Origin: Allacma fusca
Taxonomy: Eukaryota; Arthropoda; Collembola; Symphypleona; Sminthuridae
Reading direction: 5' to 3'
Length of the DNA: 64,000 bases
NCBI GenBank assembly: GCA_947179485.1
Contig: OX359245.1
Span: 35,637,067-35,701,066 of the forward strand
Part shown: one piece after another, positions 45,767 through 57,009 of the stretch
Numbering within the stretch: position 1 is the stretch's first letter
Layout: every line of letters starts with the position of its first letter
Position numbers and translations under genes: made by a program
Notes under the pieces: generated by a model
What the model saw: the letters and a program-made list of their open reading frames with translations, nothing else
What the model was told of the DNA's origin: nothing
Database searches by the model: none

Positions 45767-48189
45767 TTATCCACATTTACACTCGGAGAAAGTCGAGACT
45801 TTGAATGTTTCAGCCAATGCTTGGTTTGGGTTTGAATTGCCTTGTCTGTTGCGGATGGTACGATAATTCTCACTGAATCTGTAAATATTAATACCTTTTT
45901 GTGTTAGTTGGCAAACAATGGGGAAAAGTGAAAAGTAGTAAATATGGAAACAACTACCTAAGATTAGCTTCACCACCGCAGCATACTTGCATAGTCCAGT
46001 TTTGGCTGGACTATTTTTCTTCAGAATCCCCTTCCAGTTAAGTTGAACGGCAAGTGAGCTAGCAAACATCTTTCCCAGAACACGATCTGTAGCTTCGGTG
46101 TCATTGTCACCTCCAGTTTTTGCAATATCTTGAGCCTTGGTGTTAATAAGTAAATACTCATGTAATTTAGTTTCCAACAAAATTATTTTAAAATATTATA
46201 AAATAAATTACAAAAATTGTAGTGCGAAATAATTCCATAGTTACCATGTAATTCAGATTATCATCTACTTCCAAGTACAAATTCAGATGCTCCAGTTCAG
46301 GAATATTTTTCATCGGAATATCAGGGCAGTTATCCGGCCTCGTTAAGCATTGTGTTGGAAATAATTTTAACGTGGCAACAGATTTTGACACCTCATCCAA
46401 TTTATGCTCAATACGAGATAGTTTGGACAAAACGGATCGGAAAAGAACTATTAAATAGAAATAATTGGCGACAATTAAAATAAATATTTAATCAAATATC
46501 ATGGATTTAAGATTTAATTAAACAGTAGTGTAAATAAACATTTGTAGTCTTTATCGTCAGAATCGAAAGAACGAACCACTGCAACTGGCGGGATAGCATT
46601 GCTGGTGATGAAATTGGGAACTCCCAAGTTTCCAGTTTCTTTACTTGGGCTTAACCTTTATCCGGGCTTAAAACAATTTCAATGCTCGGAATTCCATGAA
46701 AGGCAGAGTCAATTAAATCATCCGATATTTGTGGAGCAGAAGGGATGTCTTTCCTAGTCGATTTACTTGTAGCTACCTTAGAAGTGGCCGGATAATTCTG
46801 ATTGGAAGAACTCACAGCTGGGAGGCTGCATGCATTCTGGGGAGCTTGGAAATTCACTTGCATTTCCAATTCTGAATCAATCGCAGTGCTTTGTATATGC
46901 TTATCCCGATACTCGCGAACATCAGCCAAATTATCTAAAATAAATACAACTTCCCATGTAAGAACTCATTTTTAAAGTACGACAAATTTTCAGGGCTGGA
47001 GTATTCGAAACATATGAATACGATTCTGATTAAGATTAATCATAACGGACTCCAATCCCAATTCAAATGTATTTGTTTCAAAAAATGAAAATTCCAATCA
47101 AATTTATTCAATTATTTTCTATGAATTCCAATATAATTCAAATACTTTAGTTATTAAATATTAATACCTGGAGGTAAAAGTCCCGAAAATTATCTACAAT
47201 TAAATTTAAACCAGAAAGTATCTAAATTCCACAATTATGAATGAAAAGAAGCCACTGGAATATGCCAGACCATTTTATAAAGGTATTACTGCTTAATCTA
47301 CACAAGTACCATGTATGACCTGTTGGTTTACTTTGTTTTTCAGGGACATTCTGGTAGTACAAAAAGTGAGCTGAATTTTTTCCCCTGAAAAAGTTAGACC
47401 CCTTTTTCCAAATTCAGAAAATTACTGACAAATAAATTCACTGCATATAGATTGCAGCAAATTCATTCCCAGAAAAAATTATCATCGTTGCTCTGCGTCA
47501 CTTTGTGTAGTCAAACGTAATCCCAAATTTTGTATTCTAACGTGTAGTTAAAAATTTTTTGGAATGGCTGAGAGAAAATTCCCTATGTTGATTGAATTTA
47601 CGAGATAAACTTCAATATGTCACTGATGTTTTGGATATCTAAGCATTGGATACCGTATTCAAATATATTTTGAATACTAATTCAAATACAATTTGTTTTT
47701 CGATTCATTATAGATTTAAATACTTGAAAAAATATATTTAAAAATACCAATTCCGATAAAAATACCAAACAATAGGGATGAAATACCGATTCCAATTTTA
47801 ATTCCGATTCGAATGACCAGCCCTGCAAAATTTACATTCTCATGTCATGTTTCATGAATAATTGCCTTCTATTATCTTGTTATCCCATATATTACGCTGT
47901 ATGATGTTCCACACGAGCATTTTAAATTTCAATTTATATAGATGATTACATCTAGTTATTTTGAATACTAAAACTTTGAAAAAATACCAGAAACAAATTT
48001 GACTTCAACATCACATTCTTTCCAATTTTGAAGTTTCTCCCCTCCACGCTTGAATTCTTGGATATAGTTTTTATTCCCAGGCCAGTAGCATTTTTTCAAA
48101 TTCTTGCTTATCCACTTAAATTGAACCATTTCACACGGAATAGTACCATCTGTCCCTTTCTCACTCACAAAGTCCACAAGGGCAAACAC
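45767..48189 (-). pseudogene. Transposon-borne DUF4806-domain gene, integrity uncertain
   Basis: Minus-strand blocks. 48189-47988 holds the N-terminal module (FALVDFV ... CYWP ... W-K-E-C-D-V-E-V). A phase-1 intron follows (47987-46935, donor TTTCTG|GTATTT, acceptor ATTTTAG). 46934-46651 holds a low-complexity linker. About 46430-46190 holds a coiled segment and the DUF4806 start (IPELEHLNLYLE). 46180-45767 holds the rest of DUF4806 (T-G-G-D ... R-V-L-G-K-M-F-A-S-S-L-A ... N-W-K-G). Joins between the later blocks need frame changes I could not explain by GT-AG introns, so the gene is probably damaged. The molecular role of DUF4806 proteins is unknown; in arthropod genomes I know them as repeat-associated. 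Confidence 0.55.
46991..47825. mobile_element. hAT-like MITE, ATTCCAATTCAAAT word family, nested in transposon intron
   Basis: An 835-bp element with inverted termini CAGGGCTGG and matching CCAGCCCTG. Flanking octamers CAAATTTT (46983-46990) and CAAAATTT (47826-47833) match at 7 of 8. The ends are rich in CCAATTCAAAT/CGATTC words and the centre is unremarkable. It lies entirely within an intron of the DUF4806-type gene, so it arrived after the host transposon. Confidence 0.8.
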
Positions 48190-48231
48190 CTAATGAAGAA
48201 ATGTAATACGACCGATATTAATTATTCTCAT

Positions 48232-50108
48232 TTAGTTGTGATGGCACAAAGGCGCAATAATAACATCAACATCGTTGTCCCACAAAGCTATTAATTTCCG
48301 TTTTATATCGCAAGTATTAATTTTAACAAGCGGTCCACTCTTGACTTCAGCTGAAAAGATTCCCAAATCGGAGGAGTTCACAGGGTACATAAATAAGCTC
48401 CCAGTTGGGATTACTGCCTGCGCCAACACAATTATTAAACCTTTAAATTCAATAAACCCATGGGCTTTAAAAAAATTTCCCGATGAGTCTTCGAACCAGC
48501 AGTCCTTTTTATTTGCACTTAAAGAGACGTTTTCTGTGAAAAGCTTTCGGTAGACTTGGTTGTCTTCGGCTTCACTAGGAGCAGTCCTTTCGAATAAGGC
48601 CAGTAAGCGATGGAATTACGATTTTTTGGGAATTCTTGCTGTCTTACTGCGTTTCTTGTAGTCTTCGGTGCACCTGTTGTAAGGGCCTATTCCCAGTTCG
48701 TATTATCCGTTTCAATTTTCCAAGATACGATTCAAAAGGGAATGCACTGAAATTATCCAGTGGTCCATATTTCATTGCATCATCTGCTAGATGAATTAGA
48801 TTATGCACATTATACACAGCACTGGCTTCACCATATAGCTCTATGAATTGTGTTACAAACTTTTGAAGCAACATTTTGGCTAAATTGTATTTGCAGATAT
48901 TGGACGAGAGTAAAATTCGTATAAATACACTAAGAAGCAAAAGGTTTTTGTGGACTTCAAGATGCAAAACATTTCTCAATACAACTGGTCCGGTATATAT
49001 CAGAAACAATCGGCATTCAGTTGCTTTCCATCGCTCAAATAATTTTAAGTCACGTGGGCATCGTTGAAATTCATCGGGAATGCTTGATATAAGCTTTTTC
49101 AATTTTTGGGAAATGCCTTGAGCAGCCAGTGAAGGAATTCTTGTTTTTAAGGGTCCTCGTATCCACAAGCCAATTAGCTTTCTTACAATCCCTAAACAAA
49201 CCAGATGCATGTAGTCGAGTGGAAATTGACTGACCATATGAATTCCTAGGATTTCCAATGGAGAAGGTTCAACTTGATAAGGTGCAATGTGGTGGTCTAT
49301 AATCCCGTCTATTTTTAAAATCTTCATCGGTTCGAAGCGAAGCTTTGCAATCCAAGAAAGCTATTTTGTTTCTCCATTCACAATCCGTAGTACATTTTTA
49401 ACACGACGAGTAGCAAGTGTGCCCCTTTACTGATTTTAAAAAGGCTCTAGCTGGAGCGTCACAGATAAATAAACACCTACTTAATTGAATTCAATATGAG
49501 GTTTCATCTACAGTAAAAGCATCCTTCAATAAGTCCTGAAACTCTTGAATAAACTTATCAAAATAATTACTTAGGTTTTTTGGCTTTGATTCTCCCAAAA
49601 ATATTTGAATGGCGAAAGGTTCTAGATCGATTGACTCGTTTACAACTGCAAGAATTGGCCACATACATTTAGTTGAACTTTGGTATACTGGGATTCTATC
49701 CACGTTGAACTTCATGGAAATATTTGTTGTTGGAAATATCAATCCCGCTAAAATCTTCTTTTCAATACCCGTTTTAATACCAAAATATAACAATTCTCCA
49801 TTTTCGCAATTCTGTATGTCTGGTATAAGTAACTGGTGTTTTAACAGCGTTTTGGAGCTCTTCGGTAAGCACGGATCAACATTTTGCAGAATCTTCAAAA
49901 GTTGATCTACAGATTTTTGAGTTACATTCCCTTCCGCCAAATCAAACTGATTTTCTGGAGTTTCTGATTCAATGACCCTGAATATTTCTTCATCGGATTC
50001 CAAATCACTGCTTTCATCCAAACTAATGTCTTCGGGAATTTCATTCTCAAAAGGATTGGTATCTTCCAAGTCGTTAGTGCATGTTTCCACACTTGGGAGT
50101 TCAATCAC
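48232..50108 (-). pseudogene. Transposase_21-like transposase, broken
   Basis: Minus-strand homologue of the transposase at 8499-9894. 50108-49491 encodes an acidic N-terminal region and KCMWPILAVV. The next conserved block (D-A-P-A-R-A-F-L-K, then LRTDEDF, about 49460-49325) is interrupted by two in-frame stops (TGA at 49493-49491 and a TAA in the Cys-rich segment). A frameshift near 49300 then leads into 49327-48644, with FPLDYMHLVCLGIVRKLI, the KATECRLFLIYTGPVVLRN block and NLIHLADD...FSAFPFESYLG. The C-terminal tail (48429-48232) is in yet another frame. The element cannot encode its own transposase from this copy. Confidence 0.8.
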
Positions 50109-50850
50109 TTTAGGTCAGATAACTTCGGGGACATGTACCGTCCTTACAATTTCGGTGGCCTTACGCTTTTGAGCTTTACTGAACTCACTTTGCACATTTT
50201 TAGAAACTAACCTTTGGAGCTGTCGACTGCTCAATTTTTTGGAACTCATTTCTATAAAATCAATTATAACTTTTGAAAATTCAAAAACTTACCGACATTT
50301 TTAATTCCACAGAAAGCTTGTTACTTTGGTTGTAGAAAATTGGAATTTCTTGAACAAATTTGAAGAACTGTAGTCCAGAGGAAATGTACTTTCTTTGAAA
50401 TTGATCATGAATCGTATAGGAATTAACTGTTTGAACTTACAGAAAGGTACACAATGAATATGGAATCAAAACCGCGCCAAAGAAAAATCGCCCAACAGAC
50501 GTTTATTGTACCATGTCATATTTGGTTAAATACTACGGCTATTTTTAACCAAATCTATTAGAAACAAGTGTAACGTTCCGGTTACGTTATTATGACTATT
50601 GGTTGATTACTGTCGTAACATGCTCGGACATTTACGTTAACTGAACGTCATGACAGTTCCATTAATTGACGTTAAATTTTTAAATAACGTTGTATTTTCG
50701 TTGCGATCGCACGAATATTTTGGGCAGTCACATTGACGTATATGCAACATCTCATCTGTGACCATAAATTTAAGCTTAGTCAATTTAACGTCAACTGACG
50801 TCAGTTACCAAATCCAGACGTTAATCCGACCAACCATTTCTACTCGGGGC

Positions 50851-52226
50851 ATGTAAAGAGCAGTCAATGCTATTATTGTCCACATATACCCAATAATAAA
50901 AATCACCTATTTATTAATTATGGGATTGCAATACCTTCCAAAGAATAATAAAATTGCATACTCAATAGTATAGAACTTGGACATGTTATGCAAATTACGA
51001 TTACATTTACTTAACTCTTACACATTGTGCAAACATTGTCATTGTCAGGAAAAAGCCAGATGCGTCAATGTAATTACAGAATCCATCCTCAACCTGTGTG
51101 TTTTATCCTATCTAAATATTTGTCACTCGAAGCAAATGAAGAGCTGCAGGAGATAATTATTACGCTTCTGCATTGATAGCCCTATGAGAACACATTATCA
51201 CCAAATGTACTTAGAGTAACAATTTACACAAATCAGTGTCCACCAGTCTTAAACTCATTTTCAGACTTGTCCTTTTTTGGACTGTCTGACGACTTGTAGT
51301 TGTGCTCAAAATCAGACAAAATAATAGATACTGAGGTAGGTTTTACTCCGCACTCTTTTGATGAGAGCACCCCCAAATGTAAAAAAATGTTGCCTCTGAT
51401 ATATAATTTTGTAGGAAGATTCTACCCCGAGAAATAAATATCCAGTAGGGAGATTTCAATGGGAAGGGACAATTCTTTTCACAATTGTTGAGAAACTTGA
51501 GTTTTGAACTCAATGGAAAACGATATAAGGATTGAGGATTTTATTGGCAAGAAGACCTCTCGCTACCTGAGAACCACGATTCAGTAGTTTTACAGACGAA
51601 AAATATTAAAATCTATTGCTAGAATTTTAACCAAACCCACCAAAGTTTGCAAGATGCAATCAGTAGATGGGTTCAAAATGGAAAATATGTCACAACATTA
51701 AAAGGCAAGTGCTTAAAGAGTTAATGTGAATTAAATTCTTTTTTGGTTAAAAGAAAAATCTTATACCTATCGATTTTGCGTTTGAAAAAACTGCATGTAC
51801 GATATTTTGTTTTTTAAATCTTAAATTCATTATGCATCCTGTCCGTTTTTGCTTTTTCACAGACTTTATACACAAAAATAAATGGTACACAAGGGAACGT
51901 TGATCTACTGTATCTTCCATACTACAACTGCAAAAGTAGTCTAACCACCCAATTACTTTTTGCCCCATTGCCAATCACCCATTGAAAACAATGTTGGTAT
52001 GTAATATTTGTTCAAATGCGGCTTAACCTTTACCTGTTTTTTATTTCCAATTTTATGGTATTTCAGTATATAACTCTAGTTGTAGAAGATTCACTGGAGA
52101 ATGAATAAATACATCCGAATAGTCTGATGTTATGTTAGTATGTATGTTAGCAATACTCCAATTTAGCTGAACCTCAAAACCTGGATATGTTTCGAGCAAA
52201 ATGTTTCCTAGTAAAGTTCCCTTTCA
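50851..52226. other. Intergenic, no gene seen
   Basis: AT-rich spacer. About 51250-51320 has CAGACTTGTC/ACTGTCTGACGACTTG words suggestive of another decayed word-repeat element, with no ends resolved. Confidence 0.4.
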
Positions 52227-52468
52227 ATTTGCCTACATATAAAGATACGCCTATTTACAAGTACTAATGTTTACTATTCTCCTTATTTACCAACAAAATG
52301 CGATTTTCCACCAGCCTGACTATATTTCCTACTTCAGAAAGTAAACAGATTCTAAAATGCCTGGATTACTTACCCTAATTAGGAGTTACATTTTCAGCCT
52401 GCCTACATTTTTGCCTACTTGTAGGGCCTACGTTTTGGGCCTACTTGTAGGCTAGGCGTCCAGCAGTG
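52227..52468. mobile_element. Probable right end of a hAT-like element, TTGCCTAC words
   Basis: Repeated TTGCCTAC and CCTACTTGTAGG words end in GGCGTCCAGCAGTG. Reverse-complemented this starts CACTGCTGG, like the right terminus of the element at 30664-32884. No matching left end or target duplication was seen, so it is probably truncated. Confidence 0.4.
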
Positions 52469-52659
52469 TGATACACTACAAAAACAATAGAGTGAAGTAT
52501 CCCAATAGCTCTGAGACTGGTAGTGCAAAGCTTAATAAATGTCCAACACTGACACAAGGACAAATAATCTTTTGTCCTGGGAGACCGTACATTGTTTATT
52601 TATAGATTAACATAAAGAGAGAATTGGTAGGTCATCCTGTCAAATGTTCGCCTTCAAGT

Positions 52660-52892
52660 CTATCGCTTTCTCTCATTGTGGTCCTTGGATTGAGCCGACA
52701 GTCGAGCCTGCAAATAAAACTCTGGTTAAAAATAAAGGTGAAGCTTACCCTTAAGGTAAATCATTGTTTAAAAGGACGGTTCTTCATTCACCTTTGGAAA
52801 TGAGGTGGCCTCAAATAACTGACTGCCTGTAACTGTTTCCCAGGCTACTCGTGTCCGGTCCTTGTCCACATTTAGCATAGTACAGTGCTGTC
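52660..52892 (-). CDS. Two 3'-terminal exons of an unrecognised minus-strand gene (partial)
   Basis: Exon A, 52892-52792, follows a good acceptor (TATTGTAG) and ends at an AAG|GTGAAT donor. It is open in one frame with balanced composition (NVDKDRTRVAWETVTGSQLF). Exon B, 52707-52660, follows TTTGCAG, continues in phase 0 and ends after 15 residues (ARLSAQSKDHNERKR) at TAG. Phases are consistent (in 1, out 0). This looks like the C-terminus of an ordinary conserved protein, but I do not recognise the family. Upstream exons should lie at higher coordinates, beyond 52900; I could not identify them. It could be a chance open stretch. Confidence 0.4.
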
Positions 52893-55463
52893 CTACAATA
52901 TTAGTGTGAATTTACGATGATACAAATAGACCGTCTTGCAACTAGACAGAGAGGCGGATTTTCCCTATGATTCCTATACAGTCTGACCTCACTCATTGTA
53001 AAATGGGAAAAGTATATCCTATTAGATAAATAAGAGCCCAACGGAAAACTCCATATGTACAATTCCTCTGGAGATGACACTCTCTAATTTTAGTGGGAAA
53101 AGCTTATCTTTTACTATTGAATTAAAACAGATAAAGTAGCTCCACACACGGAAAGGCAATGGATCTATGCAAATAGATGGGACGATTTCATGAATGAAAT
53201 TGTAAAAAGTGTGGTAACTTGTGTTGAACATAGCACAAGTTTTAATTTAATACAGGAATAAGTTGGATTCAGGTTGAAACTTTCATGGAAATTTAAACAT
53301 AAAATTTTTATTACCGCTGTTTTAATTGAGAAATTTCCACCTAAAGCTCTCACGATCTGTTTTTATCAAGGATTTTTTGTTTTGATAAAATCCCCTTGGG
53401 AGGGCACACAAATTAATTCAACATCCCATCATAATTCCAGTGCCGTGTGGAAGGCTTTACAGAATTATATGTACATATATGTGGGATATTTTTGTACAGT
53501 AATTTTCACTTGGCGTGAATATAAATATTTATTGACATATATGTATGCATGAGTCTATATGCAAGCTACATTTAGTATGCCCACTTGCATGCTTATGTAC
53601 ATGCAAATGTGCGTTTTTACCTGAAATAATTATTGAGTTGATTTTAACTATAAAGCCTAAATATTGTTAAAGCGGCAGTGTCAGGAGACACCAGCTCTAC
53701 AAAAATGAATGTCAATTGCATTTTAGCTGCAAGGCAAGATTACATAATAATTTTTGGGATTTTTTTTTCCCATTTATTTATACTTATACATCTGGTGTTA
53801 TTTGAAATTTGAGGTAAACAATTTTAACACGAGAGCCACCCAAGTGTAGAGTAATACGTAGTAAATTTATATGCGCTATGTCGTGCGGAAAAGTAAGATC
53901 CTTTGAGTATTAAAATGTTGAGGGCGTAGATTTTACAGTCCTTGCGTATTTTAGTGATTTATATCTAATTTAATGTGACTTTAGTATCTTACTCACAGTC
54001 GGGCTTGCGTGACAACAATTTATCAAAACGGAGTCAAATGATGAATTAGTAAGTGGATGTCCTGTGTCGTTCTTAACGTGACTAATGTAATTGGGAGGCT
54101 ACAAAAGCATTTAGTTTTGTCCCATCTTTTGACATTGCATGCATATTTTTCGCTCATTTAATTAAGTACCGGATACGAGGGATCATTTTTACCTCTTATT
54201 GTCAGTTAAGTTGTCTTACGCCCATAAGTCCAGTGAGCAAAAAATATAAACTTTTCACTGGGTGAGAATCCTATAACTATTTTGTGTACGTCAGACGTTC
54301 ATGTAATTAATGGTATCCATATTTACATGTGCACTCTGAACTCTGGTCATTAGAGCACCTGTAAAGACAGGTTTCGATTTGTATTGGAAAACCGTCTAAA
54401 GGAAAAAATTCAACGTGGTAAATGGGCATGTGTCCAAATGTTTTTGAAATTAGAGAACACTCATTTATGAGGAGGACTCTTTTACAGTATTGTATTTCAG
54501 GGATAAAGGGTAGGAATTATAATAAATTATGAAAGACAAAAATCTCCAGTTTTTTATGAGACTCGCTTCATTTTATAAACGTGTTATTTCAGGTTCAGTA
54601 AAAAGTGCAGCTCTTCCTTCAGTATCTATAATACGCGTTGTAGGTATTACTGTAAGACGTCAATCCTGTTATATTTTTTAAACCACTGTATCGTACCTGC
54701 ACAGCCCAATTTGAGGCTAATTGTAAGTATACAGTAACGGTTGAATGTCCGATTATGTTAAAAATACTCCAAGCAAAAATCGGCATAGAGCTAGTGTAGC
54801 AATGATTGTGAAAGGACGATGAGAGTGTTTTGAGAATTTAATTTGTTGTATGTATGTATGTAACCGTCAAACGCTGTCCTTTCATTTTTTAATGATAATA
54901 TTGTTTTCCCTTGCACATTCGAGTTATTATTATCTTACGTATTTCCTTTCCATAATCCTCTGGATCACATCCAAAAAGTTCAGATTTCCTGTGATTGTCT
55001 TCAGTTCACGGGGATAAGTGATACAACCTTAATACATACGTGTCACTTCATTACTCCTTGCCCCAGTCTGGATGTCATATTGCTATTATTGTGGACTTTC
55101 ATTTTGGGACGCTCATTTCCAGTACCCATTTCGCACAGAATTCAGCTTGTTCTGTTTTCGGTGGAAGTAAGGTTCTCAACGGATCGGATACATATATCCG
55201 AACGGGGAGGATAAACCAGGATTAGCTGAACGGATCTGATATGACATTCCCATCCAAAAAAAATCACGGATAAGATCGGTTACTGTTGTGAACTGTCCGA
55301 ATGGATCGGATGACGACTCTTTGTTTTACTGGTTAACAGACGGATATACGGTTACTGAATGCCTGGTCTTGCTTAAACTATGCTATTGACGTTTTCGGTA
55401 GAAGAGGCTCTGCTTGGGTTAAATTATATATACTGCAGATAAGTGATTCTGGAACAATTTTTA
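52893..55463. other. Intergenic or intronic, no further exon identified
   Basis: AT-rich DNA that may hold introns and exons of the minus-strand gene ending at 52660. A patch at 55160-55340 is dense in CGGATCGG/ATCCG words, like the word-repeat elements elsewhere, but I could not define its ends. Confidence 0.35.
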
Positions 55464-55972
55464 GGGTGGCGTCGCAGCTCACTTATAAGATAGTGTTGTC
55501 CGTGGGTCCGTAGTTTTCCTGCGAAACTACTAAAACTTTCGTATACATTTTTTGTTAGCATTGTTTAGATCAAAAACTCGTAGGAGTTCGTTATTGATTC
55601 AAATCGTGTTCGTGCGTAAAAAAATAAAATCTTTACTTGTCGAATTTTTCCTCGAAATCCTCGACCGATTTTGTTCAAAATTTGTGTGAACTTTCTTTAG
55701 GCCAATTCCTCGGATGACTTGGTCATTGGTGGAAATCGATCCACGTGTTCGTACGTAAAAAAATAAAATGGAACAAAATCTTTGTTTTCTCTTGAACTGT
55801 TCCAAAGATTTCAATGAAATTTTTAAACGCATACCAGTCCGTACTATTACCACTATTTTTGTAAGACATCAAAATATTTTTTTTTCAATTTGTAACGGGA
55901 ATTTATGAAATGAATTCAACATAATACAATAAAGGGAGTAAGGATAAATGGGCTTAGTTGACGCGACAGCCT
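55464..55972. mobile_element. Possible TA-flanked MITE related to the one at 60546
   Basis: Starts GGGTGGCGTCGCAGC after a TA and ends GACGCGACAGCCT before a TA. The interior has two copies of CGTGTTCGTRCGTAAAAAAATAAAAT and a CCGATTTTGTTCAAA segment resembling the CCGATTTCAACC segments of the 60546 element. The inverted repeat is imperfect, so bounds are tentative. Confidence 0.4.
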
Positions 55973-55978
55973 TAAATA

Positions 55979-56600
55979 ATCCCGGAGCGTTGATTTTTAC
56001 ATCTTAAGCTACGATATCGAAGCAGTTACGAAAAGGTCGTATGATAACTCTACGGCTTTTACAATCATCTTATTCTTGAACACGATCGTAAGTACTTTGC
56101 AACTACGACTGTACGTACGAATCGGAAGCATAAGACATCGGACAAAAAAGCACCAATGGGGAACAATCACCGATATGGTAGGAATTTTTGATTGTCAAAA
56201 TTGCTATTAAACGACACCAATATTACTTGATTTGGGTAAATAATATGTTTGAAATGAAAGCAAGTATTATATAATTAAATATGAAGTTTAAATGAAATCT
56301 TTGGCAAATTGGTTGAAATCGTAAACCAGTTAAAAACCGGGAAATAGTGTAGATTTTCTAAAACGTTTAGCGTACTTTATAGAAGGGACTGATACAAAAT
56401 CACTGACTTCAATTGTTTAATATTCCATGATCGTAAGTAATACACTTAGGAGTAGTATTTTGTTATCGTGAAGTTACGACAGATTCTATGATTTTTTCAG
56501 CACTTACAATTTTTTGTGAGAAACCAACTATCGTAACTTACGAGTTACGATGGAAGTTACGATCTTAAGTCTTTCGAGAATAACCCCTTGGGTAGGATCC
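55979..56600. mobile_element. Word-repeat element, GTAACTTACGATCG type
   Basis: Words such as ATCGTAAGT, AGTTACGA and CGTAACTTACGA recur throughout. The left margin AATCCCGGAGCG...CTTAAGCTACGAT and the reverse-complemented right margin TTATTCTCGAAAG...CTTAAGATCGTAAC are loosely similar, suggesting an inverted-repeat element. No target duplication was found. Confidence 0.4.
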
Positions 56601-57009
56601 TAATCGTATATTCGTTATTGCTATTAGTTCTCGTAAGGCTTTGTAATTCCGAATGAATTGCTTATTATCAATTATGATCGGCATGCCGGGCAAGCACAAC
56701 CATTGAACGGTGAGTATAAATAATGTGTTGGGATTGGCTAATTAAAAATATAATAATTATTAGCACGGTAGTTATCTTTTAAGCATTTATTAATATTTTC
56801 ATGCTAAACCTCCTAATTGAGGCAGCATTGATTTAATTATGCCACATCGTGGAGCCCTCTGTTAAAACATAAAATCGAGATTTTTCGCGTTCCAGACAAC
56901 TCCAGGCAGCTTACTTTTGCAACACTCCGCTTTAGAAATGAATCCCAATTAAAAGTGTAGTTGGTAATTTGCAATCAATAACCCTCTGGCTGAAAAATTA
57001 AATTTGAAT
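56601..57009. other. 3' flank of receptor 3
   Basis: No gene seen. AT-rich spacer downstream of the minus-strand receptor. Confidence 0.4.

Larger units (their letters stand above)
45342..50850 (-). mobile_element. Two-gene Transposase_21-like DNA transposon with DUF4806 gene
   Basis: About 5.5 kb bounded by inverted termini GCCCCGAGTAGAAAT at 45342 and ATTTCTACTCGGGGC ending at 50850; a further TTGGTC matches after a short mismatch. No convincing target duplication was found. Subterminal zones (45380-45560 and 50570-50830) carry many AACGTC/GACGTTA words in both orientations, resembling transposase-binding arrays of CACTA-type elements. On the minus strand it holds a broken transposase gene and then a multi-exon DUF4806-type gene. 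A hAT element has inserted into an intron of the latter. Confidence 0.75.

Noticed and set aside
48275..48553. 92-codon plus-strand frame
   Set aside because: It is antisense to the transposase C-terminus on the minus strand, where conserved blocks align to the copy at 9592-9894.
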